From an uncultured Candidatus Saccharibacteria bacterium (GTDB lineage: Bacteria > Patescibacteriota > Saccharimonadia > Saccharimonadales > Saccharimonadaceae), in NCBI GenBank assembly GCA_937924995.1, contig CALEXY010000012.1, positions 36,988-100,987 of the forward strand: a stretch of DNA of 64,000 nt. Reading direction: 5' to 3'. The notes under the pieces were generated by a model. The model was not told where the DNA came from, did no database searches, and saw nothing but the letters and a program-made list of their open reading frames with translations. Both the position numbers and the translations under genes were made by a program. Positions 51,754 through 60,665 of the stretch are shown here, in pieces. The first letter of the stretch is position 1. Each line of letters opens with the position of its first letter.

Positions 51754-52614
51754 TTATTTAGTTTTAATCAAACGATAGTAAATACTTGGAGCAAAACGTA
51801 CAGAAGCCAGTGGACCCTGAACAGCTTTTTCGAGCTTGATGAGGGCCTTGGTGCTGAAGATTTTTTTCATGGTACGGCTTCGGAAATTCGAAACCGAAAG
51901 CACATCCATGATTTCAAAACCAGTTTTCTTAAAGAGATCCTCGACGTAGGCTGGGTGATAATTATAAAAACCGTCCTTATCAATTTCCTTTAAGTTTGAT
52001 GGTTGCTTATCGAATGGATTAACAGAAGAGCGCTTGAACCAGTAACGGAACATCTTTGGCAGCGTACGCTTATTAGCGACTTCGATAACAGCTACACCAC
52101 CCGGTTCAAGAATGCGGTTAAGTTCACGGAGGACCTGTTCGAGATTTTCGAAATGATGAGTAGCACGCACCATGAGAAGAGCAGAGAATTCACCATCGGA
52201 AAATGGGGTCTTATAGATGTCACCTTGAACAGTATGAAGTTTGTCACCAAATTCTTCCCTGGCCTGCTCGAGATTAAGTTTGGAATAATCAAACAAAGTA
52301 GCACGCTTGGCACGTGGTAAATATTCATTAGCTAAACGACCATATCCACCACAAATATCGACAAAATTATCCATATTTTTCGGTAGCAAACGGCGAATCG
52401 CAGTACGGTCGGCAAGATCCTCATATTCACGCCCAGAATCTTCCCAGAAAACTTTCTTATAATTATAGCCATTATAATCAGAGATGACCTTGTGATCAGA
52501 CTTGGTATTCTTGGTGTTGGCAGAAGCATCCTTGGTGGTAGCAGATTTTTTCATAGAATTAGTATCCTTGGTAGATTTTGCAGTCTTTGCAGTCTTGTTT
52601 GATGTCTTATTCAT
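51754..52614 (-). CDS. SAM-dependent class I methyltransferase
   Basis: The product is 286 residues. A Lys/Thr/Asn/Ser-rich N-terminal tail of about 45 residues comes before a Rossmann methyltransferase domain. Motif I is VDICGGYGRLANEYL, then LFDYSKLNLEQARE, VQGDIYKTPFSDGEFSALLMVRATHHFE and LEPGGVAVIEV. The fold is of the ubiquinone/menaquinone-methyltransferase-like type 11 group. The substrate is unknown. It lies 9 nt before the metallophosphoesterase and 20 nt after murJ; all three are on the same strand and probably one operon. Confidence 0.88.
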   Translation of the reverse strand: MNKTSNKTAKTAKSTKDTNSMKKSATTKDASANTKNTKSDHKVISDYNGYNYKKVFWEDSGREYEDLADRTAIRRLLPKNMDNFVDICGGYGRLANEYLPRAKRATLFDYSKLNLEQAREEFGDKLHTVQGDIYKTPFSDGEFSALLMVRATHHFENLEQVLRELNRILEPGGVAVIEVANKRTLPKMFRYWFKRSSVNPFDKQPSNLKEIDKDGFYNYHPAYVEDLFKKTGFEIMDVLSVSNFRSRTMKKIFSTKALIKLEKAVQGPLASVRFAPSIYYRLIKTK

Positions 52615-52634
52615 AGTTCCTATTTTACCATTTA

Positions 52635-54338
52635 TTATTTATCTTGTTTCTGATTTTGAGCTGAATTTTCTGATTCACCTTCCAGCTCGCTTGGCTTCTC
52701 AGGTTTTGGCAACATTTTAACATTCTTAAAAATCAGACTGCTCACTTTTTCGAAAATTGGCACCACTTCCGAAAGATTAAACAGGAAACTCGATATTAAA
52801 TAAACCAAACCAGCAAAAACAGAAATTAAAATGAACTTCGGAATGGTACTGATAATGGAATTATCGGTGCTACGCAATGGGAAGAGTTTAGTCATAAAAT
52901 AAGCGGCAATCGCAGTGAAAAAGCTGGCGACCAACATACGGAAAATGGCTAACCAAAAAGTCTTATCGAGCAGTTGGAATTTGGCACGAGCATTAAGGAT
53001 GGTGAGAAGAATAATGATTTCAGCTAAAGCGCCGATAGATTGCGCCCAGCCCAGGCCGTCTGGACCAAAACCGGTAATGGCAAAAATAACCGAAAGCGCC
53101 ATAGTAAAACCAACGGCGAAAATACTAACCACAAACGGGGTTTTGGTATCCTGTCTGGCATAAAAACCACGGGAGGCGATATGAAAAATTGATTGAGCAA
53201 AAATCGCGACAACGAGTGAACCAAGCACGCTTGCGATTACTGGATTACCACTATTTTTAATAAAGCTGACGATGTAGCCGCGAGCAAAAAAAGCAATCAC
53301 CGAGACTGGTAAAGAAATCCAGATGATCATCCGTAGCGCATGGCGGAAAGTGCCGTTAAATTCGGAGGAATCTTCATTGACTTGCTCGGTTAATTTCGGG
53401 AAGAAGGCCGTAGAAATCGCGACACCGATAAGATTAACTGGCATTTGATGAAGGCTATTAGCCTGCTGGAAGGCACGCAGAGTACCGGTACCCATACGAG
53501 AAGAAAGATTGGTGGCAAGAATAGAATAAACATAATCGATTCCCTGATCAAGTGAGCGAGCCGGGAGAAGTTTTAAGACCGAGCGGAAGCCGTGATTTTT
53601 CCAATAGATCTTGAATTGATAATCAAAACCGAGACCGAAGAGGCCGATGAGACTAACGAAGATTTGCAGCAAGGCACCGAAGACCACGCCGAGCGCCACC
53701 CCCATGATGCCACCCTCGAAAATTTGTACACCGAAGAGATTGATACCATTAGTGAAAACGGTGATGCCGATGAGAATACCGATATTATAGAGCGCCGGGG
53801 CGAGTGAGTAAAAGACGAAACGTCCGACCGCCTGCTGAACAGAGTTAAGTACCGTGGCAATACTGAACAGAAATGGGTTAATGGCGATCACGCGGGTCAT
53901 ATTGATGGCGAGAATAGTGCCGGATTCATCGAGACCCGGACCGACGATGTAGCGAATCAGAGGATCCGCAAAAATCATAATAAAAATACTGGCAATAAAA
54001 GTCACTAGTGCCATAAGATTCAAAGTGGAGGTGGAAAGCTCCCAGGCAGATTTTTTATTACCAGAAGAAAGACGCTGATTAAAGACTGGAACAAAGCTGA
54101 CAGCGAGGGCGCCAGAAGTAAGAATGAAGAACATAAAATCTGGAATGGTGAAAGCGGCGGTATAGGCATCCACCCCAGTTGGATAAGTGTCGAGATAATA
54201 GGAATTGAGCAGACGGTCACGGAAAATACCAAGTAGTGCGGAAATCAAAGTAGAGACACTTAACAAAATAGCAGCATATTTGATACTAAGTTTACTATTC
54301 GCCATAGCGACGACGGAGCGAAATTGAATTTTTTTCAT
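52635..54338 (-). CDS. murJ: Lipid II flippase MurJ (MviN)
   Basis: This membrane protein moves the peptidoglycan precursor lipid II to the outside. The product is 567 residues with about 14 membrane helices. Conserved parts include the segment after the first helix (ISALLGIFRDRLLNSYY), the DAYTAAFTIPDF motif, and GIAISTAFFPKL-like VAISTAFFPKLTEQV. The C-terminus is polar. A TATAAT box lies 9 nt before the ATG. It works with the class A PBP at 1.4-4.5 kb. Confidence 0.94.
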   Translation of the reverse strand: MKKIQFRSVVAMANSKLSIKYAAILLSVSTLISALLGIFRDRLLNSYYLDTYPTGVDAYTAAFTIPDFMFFILTSGALAVSFVPVFNQRLSSGNKKSAWELSTSTLNLMALVTFIASIFIMIFADPLIRYIVGPGLDESGTILAINMTRVIAINPFLFSIATVLNSVQQAVGRFVFYSLAPALYNIGILIGITVFTNGINLFGVQIFEGGIMGVALGVVFGALLQIFVSLIGLFGLGFDYQFKIYWKNHGFRSVLKLLPARSLDQGIDYVYSILATNLSSRMGTGTLRAFQQANSLHQMPVNLIGVAISTAFFPKLTEQVNEDSSEFNGTFRHALRMIIWISLPVSVIAFFARGYIVSFIKNSGNPVIASVLGSLVVAIFAQSIFHIASRGFYARQDTKTPFVVSIFAVGFTMALSVIFAITGFGPDGLGWAQSIGALAEIIILLTILNARAKFQLLDKTFWLAIFRMLVASFFTAIAAYFMTKLFPLRSTDNSIISTIPKFILISVFAGLVYLISSFLFNLSEVVPIFEKVSSLIFKNVKMLPKPEKPSELEGESENSAQNQKQDK

Positions 54339-54483
54339 CTATAAATAATTATATCGTATTTATGCTAAAAATGACGGGCGAAGATAAAAAAATACAGCAC
54401 CAGAGATGCTATATTTTATTACTAGACTCGGCGTTATGAACTATTCTTTAACAACACTCTAGTGGTAAATATTCGCGGATTAT

Positions 54484-55002
54484 CTAGGCGGTATGACGAT
54501 AGGACTTTGCAGTTTCGTGTTCAGCCATTTTATTGATGCGGCGATAGCGCTTGGAAAGACGTAGGCTGAAAAATTCCGTAACGGCACAGATTTTATCCGC
54601 GACAGTAACTACCCAAGCCTCACGAGATTTTGGCAAAACCTTGCCGAGTGGGAACATGTGAGACTCGATAATATTTTCTTCCTTAGCATTAATATCGAAA
54701 TCGCGCTTAGCATTCGAGGCGGCGATAATTGGATGAATATAGGCGTGACCCTTTGGCATGTCACCGATATTGTGCCAATCATAAAGGAAATAATCGTGCA
54801 AAAGTGCGCCCTTGACGAGAGATTTGTAAGAAAATTTCATCGGGAAAAAACGAGCGATTTTCACACTCATAATAGCGACGTGAACAGAATGATCGTAGGT
54901 CGTAAAGCATCCATGCTGGAAAAAAGTGCGTTCGATTTGCATATTTTCCGATTCAAGAATTTTGCGACCATATCTATTAACTAGACGGTTTGTTTTACTC
55001 AT
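54484..55002 (-). CDS. HD-domain phosphohydrolase
   Basis: The product is 172 residues. The HD motif is visible as DHSVHVAIMSVKIA (first His), LLHDYFLYDWH (His-Asp) and later VADKICAV (Asp). The family includes nucleotidases and phosphodiesterases; the exact substrate cannot be told. TAAAAT (minus strand) ends 7 nt before the ATG at 55002, so it is probably leaderless. It is followed after 145 nt by murJ. Confidence 0.8.
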   Translation of the reverse strand: MSKTNRLVNRYGRKILESENMQIERTFFQHGCFTTYDHSVHVAIMSVKIARFFPMKFSYKSLVKGALLHDYFLYDWHNIGDMPKGHAYIHPIIAASNAKRDFDINAKEENIIESHMFPLGKVLPKSREAWVVTVADKICAVTEFFSLRLSKRYRRINKMAEHETAKSYRHTA

Positions 55003-55115
55003 TTAGATTATTTTACTATAAATTGGATGATTTTGAAAGCGTTTTAAGAAAATTATCTCTGACTACCTCTATTAGAAGGGTCGAGTCAGAGATAAATTTT
55101 AGCCGGATTTGCTTC

Positions 55116-58100
55116 CTAGTACCTAGGTGCGATCTCGCGGGAGTAGACCATGTAGGCTTGGCCGCCGCTGAGGGATTGGCGGTAGGCCCAGAAGTAGGCA
55201 TCGGCGCGGAGGGTGAAGACTTCGGCAGGGTGGATGGAGCCTTCGGCGTAGTAGGTGCCGGTTGGTCCGGTTTGAAGAGGGTGGGCGTCAGCACGGCCGC
55301 CACCAGTATGGGAGCCAGCGGTGCGGTTAAGAATGAGTTTTCTAGCGAAAACTGGGCCGGTAATGGTGAGCGTTTCATTGCAAGAGAGAGCGTTCGGGTA
55401 GTGGTTATCGGAACAGGTATCGATTTGATTATCGCCATAATCTTCGTCGAGAATCAGCCAGGCATCGATATTAGTGACATTGCTGGTGATATTGATTTTC
55501 TTAGCAAAGATGAGAACTTGTGGGAAATCATCCACGGCATTGTAGGTTTCGTGGGCAATATTGATGTTGCGATCGATGGTGAGAGTACCGTCCACGAACA
55601 TAGCGAGAGTATTCATGAGCTTCTCACCGGTGGTATTACTTCTTGCGATAAGGTTACCACCGCGATCGAATTGATAGAAATTAGCGGTACTATTCATGGC
55701 GCTGAGACTGGTGTCCCCCTGGTGATAAAGCTGGGAGAGGCCGAGATAGTTCTTCGCAGAGGTCTCATTAGAGGTGAGGCTGGTGATGGTGTTACTAGAA
55801 TTTCGGATGATAGTATCGCGGAAGCGGGCCTTGAGACGGGCGAGGACGGCGGAACCGATGCGGGAGATGCCGGAATTGCCTGGCCCGTTTTTATCGTTAG
55901 CGATAGTCATGTGGCTGATATTGCTAATGCCAGAAACTACTGAATTCGGGCCGGTAGGGCCAATGAAAGTATAGTAGGCATTCATGATACCACCACGAGG
56001 AAGATTAAGGTTATAGCCCTCTTCATAACCCATAGCAGCACCGGAACCGAAGCCGAGTACCTTACCGGCAGCGAGGACGCCAAATTCATCCCAGGAACCG
56101 AAAGATCGGGTTTCCGCAGAAGGATAGGCGCCGAGACCACCACCGACGGCTTTTTCCGAAAGAGCAGCCTTGATCGTACCGTTAGTATAGAAACCACCGC
56201 CAAGGACTTGGAAATTTGGTTTCTTGGCAAGCGTAACACAAGAGGCAGCAGAGACATGATGAAGATTATTACCACCGTTCATGGCAGAGCCAGACATATT
56301 ATTCTCGACAGTATTACTATCTGAATCGTGAGAGGCGGCTGGCCAGATAACGGAGCGGGTACAATATTTCTTGCCGAGGCCACCACCGGGAAGATCGTCT
56401 GGAATAGTACGATCATAGGTGTCGGTATTGAGAAATTCACCCGTGTATTTACCGACGGAATTGATACGTCCGGTGACAGTATCGACTAATTTGCAACGCT
56501 CGATACCGGAGCCACGGCAAATGTTACCATTCGGGATAGTCTGCTCTTGGAGCTTGGACTCTGGATAGTTTTCGTCGACAATCATTTCGTAGACTTTAAC
56601 GGTTTGATCTTCACGGGTATGGGTAGCGTAAGGAGTTTTAGAGACCAATTCGTTTGCGCGAGGAGCGACGCCATAATTGGCACCAATACTAATTCTTGCG
56701 CCGAGGAAACCGACTCCACCTTCAGAGGATTCGATATAGCTATGGATAGAGGTATTGAAATTATATGGGGTGTAGACAGAGGATTTCTTTTCGGTTTGGC
56801 CAAGGTTTTGCGTGGTGGTGCCGACGTGACTGTCTGGATAGGTTCTTTTATATTCGTAGTCATAGTGATCAAAGATTTTATCACGCTTATATCGTTTACA
56901 GCCACCGTCTGGTCTCCACGAAACACAGTAAGATGAGCCTTTTTTGTAAATCGGAATTGCTATTTCTTCACTCCCTTGATAGCCCCACATAGAATTTCGA
57001 CTATTAGCATCACTAGCATTTTCGTAAGAGCTATAACTGTAATGATTAGCATTCTGGGCGGGCTTACCGCTTTTATCAGATTTACCAGTCCAGATCGTAT
57101 AGTTGTTATACCAAGCACGGAGATTATCGTAGCGAATACCTTGGGAAATTACTGTACCGACCTCAGTAGTGGAGCCAGTTTTATCGGCAGAATTACAGCC
57201 GTGCTGGTAATCGATAAAGCCTGGAATTTGATAACCAACAGTTAATTTCGGCGCGTACATGCGATAGTAATTGGTTTGACAACCATATTCAGAAGAGGCA
57301 TTTTGGGTTGGTGAATAAGCGGTGAAGCCATAGTCACTAGTTTCAAGTCCATTACCACTAAACGGACGTTTATTGCCGCGGCCGATAGTGTGATAACTCC
57401 CGTCGTGAACCGGAGAGTCACCGAATAAATACTGATTATTATCTGAGCCGTTCTTTTGGGCAAAAATTTGGAAATTACTTTCGCCTGGCGGGTCTGCACT
57501 ACTCACATGAGAGCTGCCGGTTTGAATACCGACCTGCTGAATTGGAAAACAGAAGGTTTCATAGAATTGAACACGATCCCCTGGCTTGGCGAAGACGTAA
57601 TTTTTGCCTTGGAAATTTTTCTGCCAAGAATTATGGCCGAGAGTACCGGAATATGAGTGATTCACTACGCCAGTATCGGCGGAAGTGTTTCCCTTGTAGT
57701 AGGCACCGAAAGTTCCTGATAGTTGAGAGCAGGCAGTTTGGGCGGTTGTGACTGGATTCTTTGGATTTTTTGGCTCTTCGACGGGTGCAGAATCTACAGT
57801 TTGGCGGCTACAGAACCAAGAAATATCATGGCCTTGCCATTGAGCTTCGTATTCTGCGGAGAATTGATTATAAGCACTACCGTTGTAATCACTTTGGGCC
57901 CTCACACTGTCAACTATACCATCAATCGGCGTACCCTGATGCTCGTATCCACCATTAAAAAGTTCTGAAAATTTCTGAGGGAATATAATTCCACCAGTGC
58001 TACGGTAACCTTTTCCGGTCTTTTGATATAAAACATAACCAAAAATAAAGACTCCACGAGAATTTTTGCAAGACATTCTAGTGTTTGGATTCACTCCTGG

Positions 58101-58412
58101 CATTAAAGAATTATCTACCGGAAAACCTGGTTTTCTGTTATTTAAAAGGTCTCGAAAAGTAAAAGTATCCCTCTTTTCATTTGAGACACCATTAGCATCA
58201 AAATCATAGTAAAACCAAGCCAAACCACTATACTGTGCATTTCTCTTAGTGTAACAGGTTCCCCCAATTTTACATTTACCAAGCGCCCCAGCATCATTAC
58301 CATGAGTAACGTCATGACTATAGGCGTTTTTTTGTAAAATAAAATACGAAGATAGGATAACTCCAAAAAATACAATTAATAGCTTTGTATATTTTATTAT
58401 TTTGCCTCCCAT
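55116..58412 (-). CDS. Large secreted or surface protein of unknown function
   Basis: The product is 1098 residues. A hydrophobic N-terminus (about 8-25) acts as signal peptide or anchor, and the rest is extracellular, rich in Tyr, Asn, Gly and Ser. Cysteines are scattered in pairs (CKIGGTCYTKRN, CVSWRPDGGCKRY, CSDNHYPNALSC), so disulfides are likely. The last 250 residues resemble a beta-helix or autoadhesin passenger, with a repeated FVDGTLTIDRNI / VLIFAKKINI / LTITGPVFARKLIL pattern. No family is named. The 3' third of the gene is clearly richer in G+C than the 5' end. A large surface or pilus-associated adhesin is the best guess. Confidence 0.7.
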   Translation of the reverse strand: MGGKIIKYTKLLIVFFGVILSSYFILQKNAYSHDVTHGNDAGALGKCKIGGTCYTKRNAQYSGLAWFYYDFDANGVSNEKRDTFTFRDLLNNRKPGFPVDNSLMPGVNPNTRMSCKNSRGVFIFGYVLYQKTGKGYRSTGGIIFPQKFSELFNGGYEHQGTPIDGIVDSVRAQSDYNGSAYNQFSAEYEAQWQGHDISWFCSRQTVDSAPVEEPKNPKNPVTTAQTACSQLSGTFGAYYKGNTSADTGVVNHSYSGTLGHNSWQKNFQGKNYVFAKPGDRVQFYETFCFPIQQVGIQTGSSHVSSADPPGESNFQIFAQKNGSDNNQYLFGDSPVHDGSYHTIGRGNKRPFSGNGLETSDYGFTAYSPTQNASSEYGCQTNYYRMYAPKLTVGYQIPGFIDYQHGCNSADKTGSTTEVGTVISQGIRYDNLRAWYNNYTIWTGKSDKSGKPAQNANHYSYSSYENASDANSRNSMWGYQGSEEIAIPIYKKGSSYCVSWRPDGGCKRYKRDKIFDHYDYEYKRTYPDSHVGTTTQNLGQTEKKSSVYTPYNFNTSIHSYIESSEGGVGFLGARISIGANYGVAPRANELVSKTPYATHTREDQTVKVYEMIVDENYPESKLQEQTIPNGNICRGSGIERCKLVDTVTGRINSVGKYTGEFLNTDTYDRTIPDDLPGGGLGKKYCTRSVIWPAASHDSDSNTVENNMSGSAMNGGNNLHHVSAASCVTLAKKPNFQVLGGGFYTNGTIKAALSEKAVGGGLGAYPSAETRSFGSWDEFGVLAAGKVLGFGSGAAMGYEEGYNLNLPRGGIMNAYYTFIGPTGPNSVVSGISNISHMTIANDKNGPGNSGISRIGSAVLARLKARFRDTIIRNSSNTITSLTSNETSAKNYLGLSQLYHQGDTSLSAMNSTANFYQFDRGGNLIARSNTTGEKLMNTLAMFVDGTLTIDRNINIAHETYNAVDDFPQVLIFAKKINITSNVTNIDAWLILDEDYGDNQIDTCSDNHYPNALSCNETLTITGPVFARKLILNRTAGSHTGGGRADAHPLQTGPTGTYYAEGSIHPAEVFTLRADAYFWAYRQSLSGGQAYMVYSREIAPRY

Positions 58413-58462
58413 AATGCTTATAGTATATCATAAAAGTGTCTATTAAAAAATTAAGAACAATA

Positions 58463-58487
58463 AAAAACCACCCGAGTTGGGTGGTTT
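58463..58487. terminator. Bidirectional terminator between the two exported-protein genes
   Basis: AAACCACCC/GGGTGGTTT hairpin with a 5-nt loop, downstream of the 303-residue secreted protein gene. Confidence 0.8.
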
Positions 58488-58497
58488 CAAAAGGGTA

Positions 58498-59409
58498 TTA
58501 ATGAAGCATATTGCGACCATCACGATAATCAATGAAGCCGTAATTTGTAATTTCTTTATGAAGCTGACCGAATGGCTTTGTTGCTGTAAAACGCATCATG
58601 GAGCTTACTTTATCGAGCTGATCAGTAGAGGTATATAATACCTCATTTTGATTCTCCCGATATAAACGGACATTGGTTACTTCGCGCTTCTGGGAATAAA
58701 AAACTGTTTCATAGACACTTTTTATTTTCCCTTCTGCTCGAGCTTTCACCTGAAAATCAAATCTTTGTCTCGGATCAAATATACTCCACATACCCACACC
58801 AGCATCAAAATCGGTGGGGAGAATAATAGTCATCTCCTGACAATAAGTGTATTCAGGGTTCAGGAACACAGGGATTTGAATCTGTATACGAAAACCAAAT
58901 TGATCGGTTCTCTTAGATTCGAAAACTACCAGCTTATCAGGGTAAACTACCCGATAGCCATCCACCTCTGGACATTCTTCTACCTCACGCTCCCATGCGT
59001 ATGGGTCTACATAAAGTGGCTCGAGAGATAAAATACCTTCGACGCCATATTTTTTTCCCTTACCATAGGTACGATAGCGACCCTCTTCGATAATATGATC
59101 AGTGTCATCAGCCCACTGATAATACATCAGCTGGCCACTATCAAATCTTTGATAGAGACGCCAATCGTATCGATCGAAGTTTTTACCCTCGGCCTTTAGT
59201 TGCTGCGCGGGATACTGGTATTTACCAGTATCGTACTGCACGTTTTGAACATCCGTGTTCGCCGCGTCAGTAGTATTACCGCTTGATTGAGTCACGCTTT
59301 GATTGGCGCTAGGTTTTAAACCTAATACACCAGCCTCAGCTTCGGTTGCAAAAACATTCGTAGCAAAAGCTACTACGGCCAACATAGTTGCTAAAACAGT
59401 CTTTTTCAT
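58498..59409 (-). CDS. Secreted protein of unknown function with strong promoter
   Basis: The product is 303 residues from the ATG at 59409, chosen for the AGAAAGAGG upstream and the signal peptide KKTVLATMLAVVAFATNVFA directly after it. A longer open frame upstream would read through the promoter. The mature part starts with a Thr/Ser/Asn-rich linker and continues as a hydrophilic beta-rich domain (YQYPAQQL, DRYDWRLYQRF, YTYCQEMTIILPTDFDAGVG), with one Cys in the conserved-looking EECPEV stretch. No family is recognised. The leader has a perfect hairpin and a consensus promoter, so high expression is expected. Confidence 0.75.
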   Translation of the reverse strand: MKKTVLATMLAVVAFATNVFATEAEAGVLGLKPSANQSVTQSSGNTTDAANTDVQNVQYDTGKYQYPAQQLKAEGKNFDRYDWRLYQRFDSGQLMYYQWADDTDHIIEEGRYRTYGKGKKYGVEGILSLEPLYVDPYAWEREVEECPEVDGYRVVYPDKLVVFESKRTDQFGFRIQIQIPVFLNPEYTYCQEMTIILPTDFDAGVGMWSIFDPRQRFDFQVKARAEGKIKSVYETVFYSQKREVTNVRLYRENQNEVLYTSTDQLDKVSSMMRFTATKPFGQLHKEITNYGFIDYRDGRNMLH

Positions 59410-59431
59410 ATTAATACCTCTTTCTGAATGA

Positions 59432-59456
59432 ACTACTCTGGCCAATCCAGAGTAGT
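59432..59456 (-). promoter_or_regulatory. 5'-UTR hairpin of the secreted protein gene
   Basis: Perfect 10-bp arms (ACTACTCTGG and complement) with a 5-nt loop sit just upstream of the ribosome-binding site, possibly for mRNA stability or control. Confidence 0.65.
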
Positions 59457-59494
59457 AACCATAGGCTTCTCTCTGAATATCAGAATCTGGTTGC

Positions 59495-59523
59495 ATTATA
59501 TAACATTTATGGTTAAATGTCAA
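59495..59523 (-). promoter_or_regulatory. Consensus sigma-70-type promoter
   Basis: On the minus strand TTGACA (59523-59518), 17-bp spacer, TATAAT (59500-59495). This is a perfect match to both hexamers at ideal spacing, driving the secreted protein gene with a leader of about 80 nt. Confidence 0.85.
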
Positions 59524-59582
59524 TATGTACGTATTCACTCAGAACCTTTGCAACATAGATTGGTAAACTTATTGCCATCAAA

Positions 59583-59638
59583 ATAGGTAGATTCTATACT
59601 TAAATCAATATCACTTAATAAAAGGAGAATCTACCTAT
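59583..59638 (+). promoter_or_regulatory. 13-bp inverted repeat masking a ribosome-binding site and start codon
   Basis: Arms at 59583-59595 and 59626-59638 (ATAGGTAGATTCT and its exact complement) enclose 30 nt. The right arm covers part of the AAGGAG Shine-Dalgarno sequence and the first two bases of the 59637 ATG. Confidence 0.75.
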
Positions 59639-59789
59639 GTCATATTGTACTGGTAAGAACATAGAAATTGCAAGAGGAAAAGCCGTAAAAATGCTGGTTA
59701 TGGAGAAAAAGCCAGTAGGGTTAATGCCGATCGCTTTGGAATTCATAGAAGTATCATCTGGGAATGATATCAAAAAATGGAATAACTAA
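59637..59789 (+). CDS. Small protein of 50 residues, unknown
   Basis: ATG at 59637 is preceded by AAAAGGAG. The product is 50 residues, with a moderately hydrophobic middle (VKMLVMEKKPVGLMPIALEF) and no clear membrane segment or family. It is supported by the strong ribosome-binding site and the start-site hairpin. It precedes the nucleotidyltransferase-like gene by 46 nt on the same strand, so a two-gene unit such as a toxin-antitoxin pair is possible but unproven. Confidence 0.55.
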   Translation: MSYCTGKNIEIARGKAVKMLVMEKKPVGLMPIALEFIEVSSGNDIKKWNN

Positions 59790-59835
59790 AAGATTAGCTA
59801 TATTATAATGAATATAAAATTATGAATTCAATGCG

Positions 59836-60240
59836 ATGAATAGACAAGAAATTACAAGACGGCTAAGAGACTTAAAATTACCTAAAAATGAATACTACGT
59901 TCTCTCTGGAGCGTCGTTAGTATTACGGGGGATTCGTGAAATATGTTCTGATATTGACTTGTGCATATCCGAAGAATTATTTAACAATGTAAAAGATAGA
60001 TTAAAGATGACACCTGATAAATTAAATTCTTGCAATTTTTATCATCTAAGTGACACATTGGAGATAGTTGTTGATAAAAAAGATCATTTTAATATGGAAG
60101 AGGGTGATGAATTTAATCTTGAAGATATCAAAACGATTTTAGCTTTTAAGGAATCACGTAATCTCCCTAAGGATCAGCAGGATATAGTTAATATAAAGAA
60201 ATATTTAAATAAAAGGAAATCCCCGAATAGTACTACCTAG
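59836..60240 (+). CDS. Nucleotidyltransferase-like protein (MNT/AbiEii-type fold)
   Basis: The product is 134 residues. LSGASLVLRGIREICSDIDLCIS near 23-45 has the GxS...DxD pattern of the nucleotidyltransferase superfamily, and EIVVDKKDHF could supply a later acidic residue. The rest (ILAFKESRNLPKDQQDIVNIKKYL) resembles the end of AbiEii-like and related MNT proteins. A TATAAT box (59804-59809) lies upstream. A tiny ORF (59822-59839, MNSMR) stops over its ATG. Function is inferred from the fold only. Confidence 0.62.
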   Translation: MNRQEITRRLRDLKLPKNEYYVLSGASLVLRGIREICSDIDLCISEELFNNVKDRLKMTPDKLNSCNFYHLSDTLEIVVDKKDHFNMEEGDEFNLEDIKTILAFKESRNLPKDQQDIVNIKKYLNKRKSPNSTT

Positions 60241-60285
60241 TGATTATCAATGAATTAATATTCTCCCCATATCATGGCACTGTAA

Positions 60286-60291
60286 TATAAT
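60286..60291 (+). promoter_or_regulatory. -10 box of the ASCH gene
   Basis: TATAAT ends 6 nt before the ATG at 60298. Confidence 0.6.
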
Positions 60292-60297
60292 AAAATT

Positions 60298-60636
60298 ATG
60301 AAAATACATGAGATGAATCTGCAGCCAAAATATTTTGATTTCATTAAGGGCGGGACTAAGCGAATCAAGCTTCGTCTTTATGACGAAAAGAGACAATCAA
60401 TTCAACTTGGGGATATTATTGAGTTTGCGAAATCTGATGACGAAAAATTCAAGGCAGAGGTGATTGGACTCTTGCGATATGATTCTTTTGCTAATTTATT
60501 TGAAGATTTTGATATCTCTATTCTCGCGGATGCCTCTATGACAAAACAAGAATTATTAGAGGTGCTTGGAGAATTTTACTCCGAAGAGAAGCAGGCGGAA
60601 TTTGGGGTGATTGGGATTCGCATTAAACTAATCTAA
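60298..60636 (+). CDS. ASCH/PUA-like domain protein
   Basis: The product is 112 residues. The pattern MNLQPKYFDFIKGGTKRIKLRLYDEKRQSIQLGDIIEF is typical of small ASCH-domain proteins: a K-T-x-E/K-x-R region near 20-28, then a G-D-I/x-I core. ASCH proteins bind RNA and some are RNA-modification enzymes or amidohydrolases. A leaderless-type promoter precedes it. The S51 peptidase-like gene follows after 29 nt. Confidence 0.8.
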   Translation: MKIHEMNLQPKYFDFIKGGTKRIKLRLYDEKRQSIQLGDIIEFAKSDDEKFKAEVIGLLRYDSFANLFEDFDISILADASMTKQELLEVLGEFYSEEKQAEFGVIGIRIKLI

Positions 60637-60665
60637 GGATAAATGGAAACTTTGAGACGATTGTC

